DNA of 64,000 nucleotides. Source: Brachionus rotundiformis (lineage: Eukaryota; Rotifera; Eurotatoria; Ploima; Brachionidae). Position 1 is the first letter of the stretch, and every line of letters starts with the position of its first letter. Made by a program: the position numbers and the translations under genes. The notes beneath the pieces were generated by a model. It worked only from the letters and a program-made list of their open reading frames with translations, was not told the DNA's origin and searched no databases. Shown in pieces: positions 62,827 through 64,000 of this stretch. The stretch is taken from positions 310,001-374,000 of the forward strand of contig JAESIW010000210.1 of NCBI GenBank assembly GCA_016802295.1, read 5' to 3'.

Positions 62827-63606
62827 TTATTTTAACCTAAACAAATATTTGTACAATAGTATTAAATAATGCTTTTTACTAACGTTGTGTAAATCTGCAT
62901 TAAATAAGTTGTAGTTAGCTTTTTGTATTGCATTAATATAATTATTGGTAAATACATTAAGCAATAAAAACTTTTTATAGCTATAATTGTTAGTTTTTAT
63001 GTTTTTGGCTTTTAACATACTTAGGTTTGCTAGTTTAATAAGCTGTTTGCTTCGGTTTGCAAGGTTTTCTTCAAAATTTTCAAAGGTTTCGTTATAATTA
63101 AAAAACAAGGTGTACAAATTTTTAGCTTTGTAAAAAAAAGTAAAATTACGCACTAAACCAATTAAACCATAGGCTAAGGCTATGTAATACAAGCCCTGCT
63201 GTGTGTTTTGGCACAAGGGTTTGCCTTGGTTGTTAATTATTGCTAAATTTTTAAGTATGGTGTATTCGGTATTTTTTATATATTTTAGCATATCTTTAAT
63301 GCTAGTAAAATTAAATAAATTTAAATCTACGTATTTAGCTTGTAGCAAATTAATAAATTCGGTGTTTGGTATGTTGTATTCTGCTAACAATGTGCGTAAA
63401 TTGTCTACTTGGCTTACGCCTATAGAGTGTTCTGGGCTAAAATTTAAGGCATCGGTATACCATTTTAACTTAATATGTAAAAAAACGCTTTCTTTAGTTT
63501 TAAAAGATAAATCGTTTATAAGCGTGTAAAAATCTATTAAAATTTTAAATTGCTGATATTTTTTAGCATTAACTAAGTAGCAATACAACTCTCTGTCGGA
63601 ATACAT
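62827..63606 (-). CDS. Squalene/phytoene synthase-fold protein (NDUFAF6-like)
   Basis: All-helical protein of 259 residues. The segment SDRELYCYLVNAKKYQQFKILIDFYTLINDLSFKTKES and IKLKWYTDAL fits the start of the phytoene synthase superfamily, with a helix GLAYGLIGLVRNF (about 153-165; reads ALAYGLIGLVRNF). The Asp-rich catalytic motifs of true synthases are not clear, which suits the NDUFAF6-like branch, a complex I assembly factor in mitochondria. It is divergent from sodB. Confidence 0.6.
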   Translation of the reverse strand: MYSDRELYCYLVNAKKYQQFKILIDFYTLINDLSFKTKESVFLHIKLKWYTDALNFSPEHSIGVSQVDNLRTLLAEYNIPNTEFINLLQAKYVDLNLFNFTSIKDMLKYIKNTEYTILKNLAIINNQGKPLCQNTQQGLYYIALAYGLIGLVRNFTFFYKAKNLYTLFFNYNETFENFEENLANRSKQLIKLANLSMLKAKNIKTNNYSYKKFLLLNVFTNNYINAIQKANYNLFNADLHNVSKKHYLILLYKYLFRLK

Positions 63607-63724
63607 GGTTATTTTACCTACAGTAAATAATGTTATTTAAATATATACTAATTTAGTATTGTATAAAAAGCAAATAAATGTTATTATTTATGTAAGTAAT
63701 TATTAAAAACCATAGGTGTTAAAA

Positions 63725-64000
63725 ATGACTTTTACGTTAAACAGTTTACCCTATAATGTAGGGGCGTTATCTCCTTTTATGTCTGCCGAAACTTTAGAAT
63801 ACCATTACGGTAAGCATCATCAGGCTTATGTTACTAATTTAAACAATTTGTTGCAAAATTCTAGTTTGTTGGGCAAATCTTTAGAAGAAATTATTACTGC
63901 CACTTACAACGATACCGCCAATGCAGGTATTTTTAACAACGCAGCACAGCACTACAACCACATAGAATTTTGGAATTCTATGAAAAACAACCCTAACGCT
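63725..64000 (+). CDS. sodB: Iron/manganese superoxide dismutase, N-terminal part (cut by window edge)
   Basis: Converts superoxide to peroxide and oxygen. The N-terminal 92 residues are visible. The start LNSLPYNVGALSPFMSAETLEYHYGKHHQAYVTNLN and the later NNAAQHYNHIEFWNSM carry the metal-binding histidines (in HYGKHHQAY and QHYNH). Length and metal type cannot be judged from this fragment. The gene starts 118 bases from the divergent NDUFAF6-like gene. Confidence 0.95.
   Translation, partial: MTFTLNSLPYNVGALSPFMSAETLEYHYGKHHQAYVTNLNNLLQNSSLLGKSLEEIITATYNDTANAGIFNNAAQHYNHIEFWNSMKNNPNA

Overview
The window is AT-rich and densely coded. It looks like an alphaproteobacterial chromosome from a host-associated or intracellular-type lineage. 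The evidence is the gene content and order: pdhA-pdhB-pdhC with a lipoyl domain fused to PdhB, rodZ-ispG-hisS-prfA-prmC, a ubiG/grxC/comF/BioC-like methyltransferase cluster, rlpA-tmk-holB, a COQ10/RatA protein, small Msp/P44-like outer-membrane barrels, and a tRNA-His with an encoded G-1. Sugar-phosphate and glycerol uptake (UhpT, GlpK/GlpD) and an alpha-glucoside PTS are unusual for classical Rickettsiales. A Hepatincola-like or related lineage would fit, but that is a guess.

Layout. 0-13 kb: aroB end, corC-like gene, CstA-family transporter, CpdB-like phosphoesterase, COQ10-like protein, tRNA-His, a lipoprotein, dxs-ispA, aspS-xseB. 13-27 kb: accessory and defence genes interleaved with metabolism: a type IIG-like restriction-methylase, glpD-glpK, a CRISPR array with an adjacent two-HEPN Cas13-like effector, lipA, an Mrr-like nuclease, lpd, and a C5-cytosine methylase. 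27-31 kb: pdhC-pdhB-pdhA. 31-33 kb: three tandem surface barrels. 33-53 kb: housekeeping genes (ftsB, rlmN, rpsI-rplM, prohibitin, uhpT, mtnN, prmC-prfA-hisS-ispG-rodZ, FabK-like, ubiG, grxC, comF, sfsA, rRNA methylase, holB, tmk, rlpA). 53-57 kb: a decayed zone with a barrel gene broken by a scrambled secA fragment, a 43-bp tandem repeat and a 157-bp tandem duplication. 57-64 kb: YeeE/YedE transporter with a CoA-disulfide-reductase/rhodanese protein, an alpha-glucoside PTS IICB with a GH4 6-phospho-glucosidase, a phytoene-synthase-like protein, and the start of sodB.

The main discovery candidate lies at 19057-21331. Four perfect 36-nt repeats plus one degenerate terminal repeat, with exactly 30-nt spacers, sit beside a 611-residue protein that has one RNxxxH (HEPN) motif near each end (R57-H62 and R465-H470). 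This is the architecture of a type VI (Cas13b-like) RNA-targeting CRISPR effector, but much smaller than the classical Cas13 families. No cas1, cas2 or csx accessory gene is visible. The defence genes occupy successive junctions of what is, in many alphaproteobacteria, a continuous pdhABC-lpd-lipA block.

The metabolic genes are consistent: imported hexose phosphate, glycerol and alpha-glucosides would feed glycolysis and pyruvate dehydrogenase (with Lpd and LipA), and DXS/IspG/IspA and UbiG supply isoprenoids and quinone.
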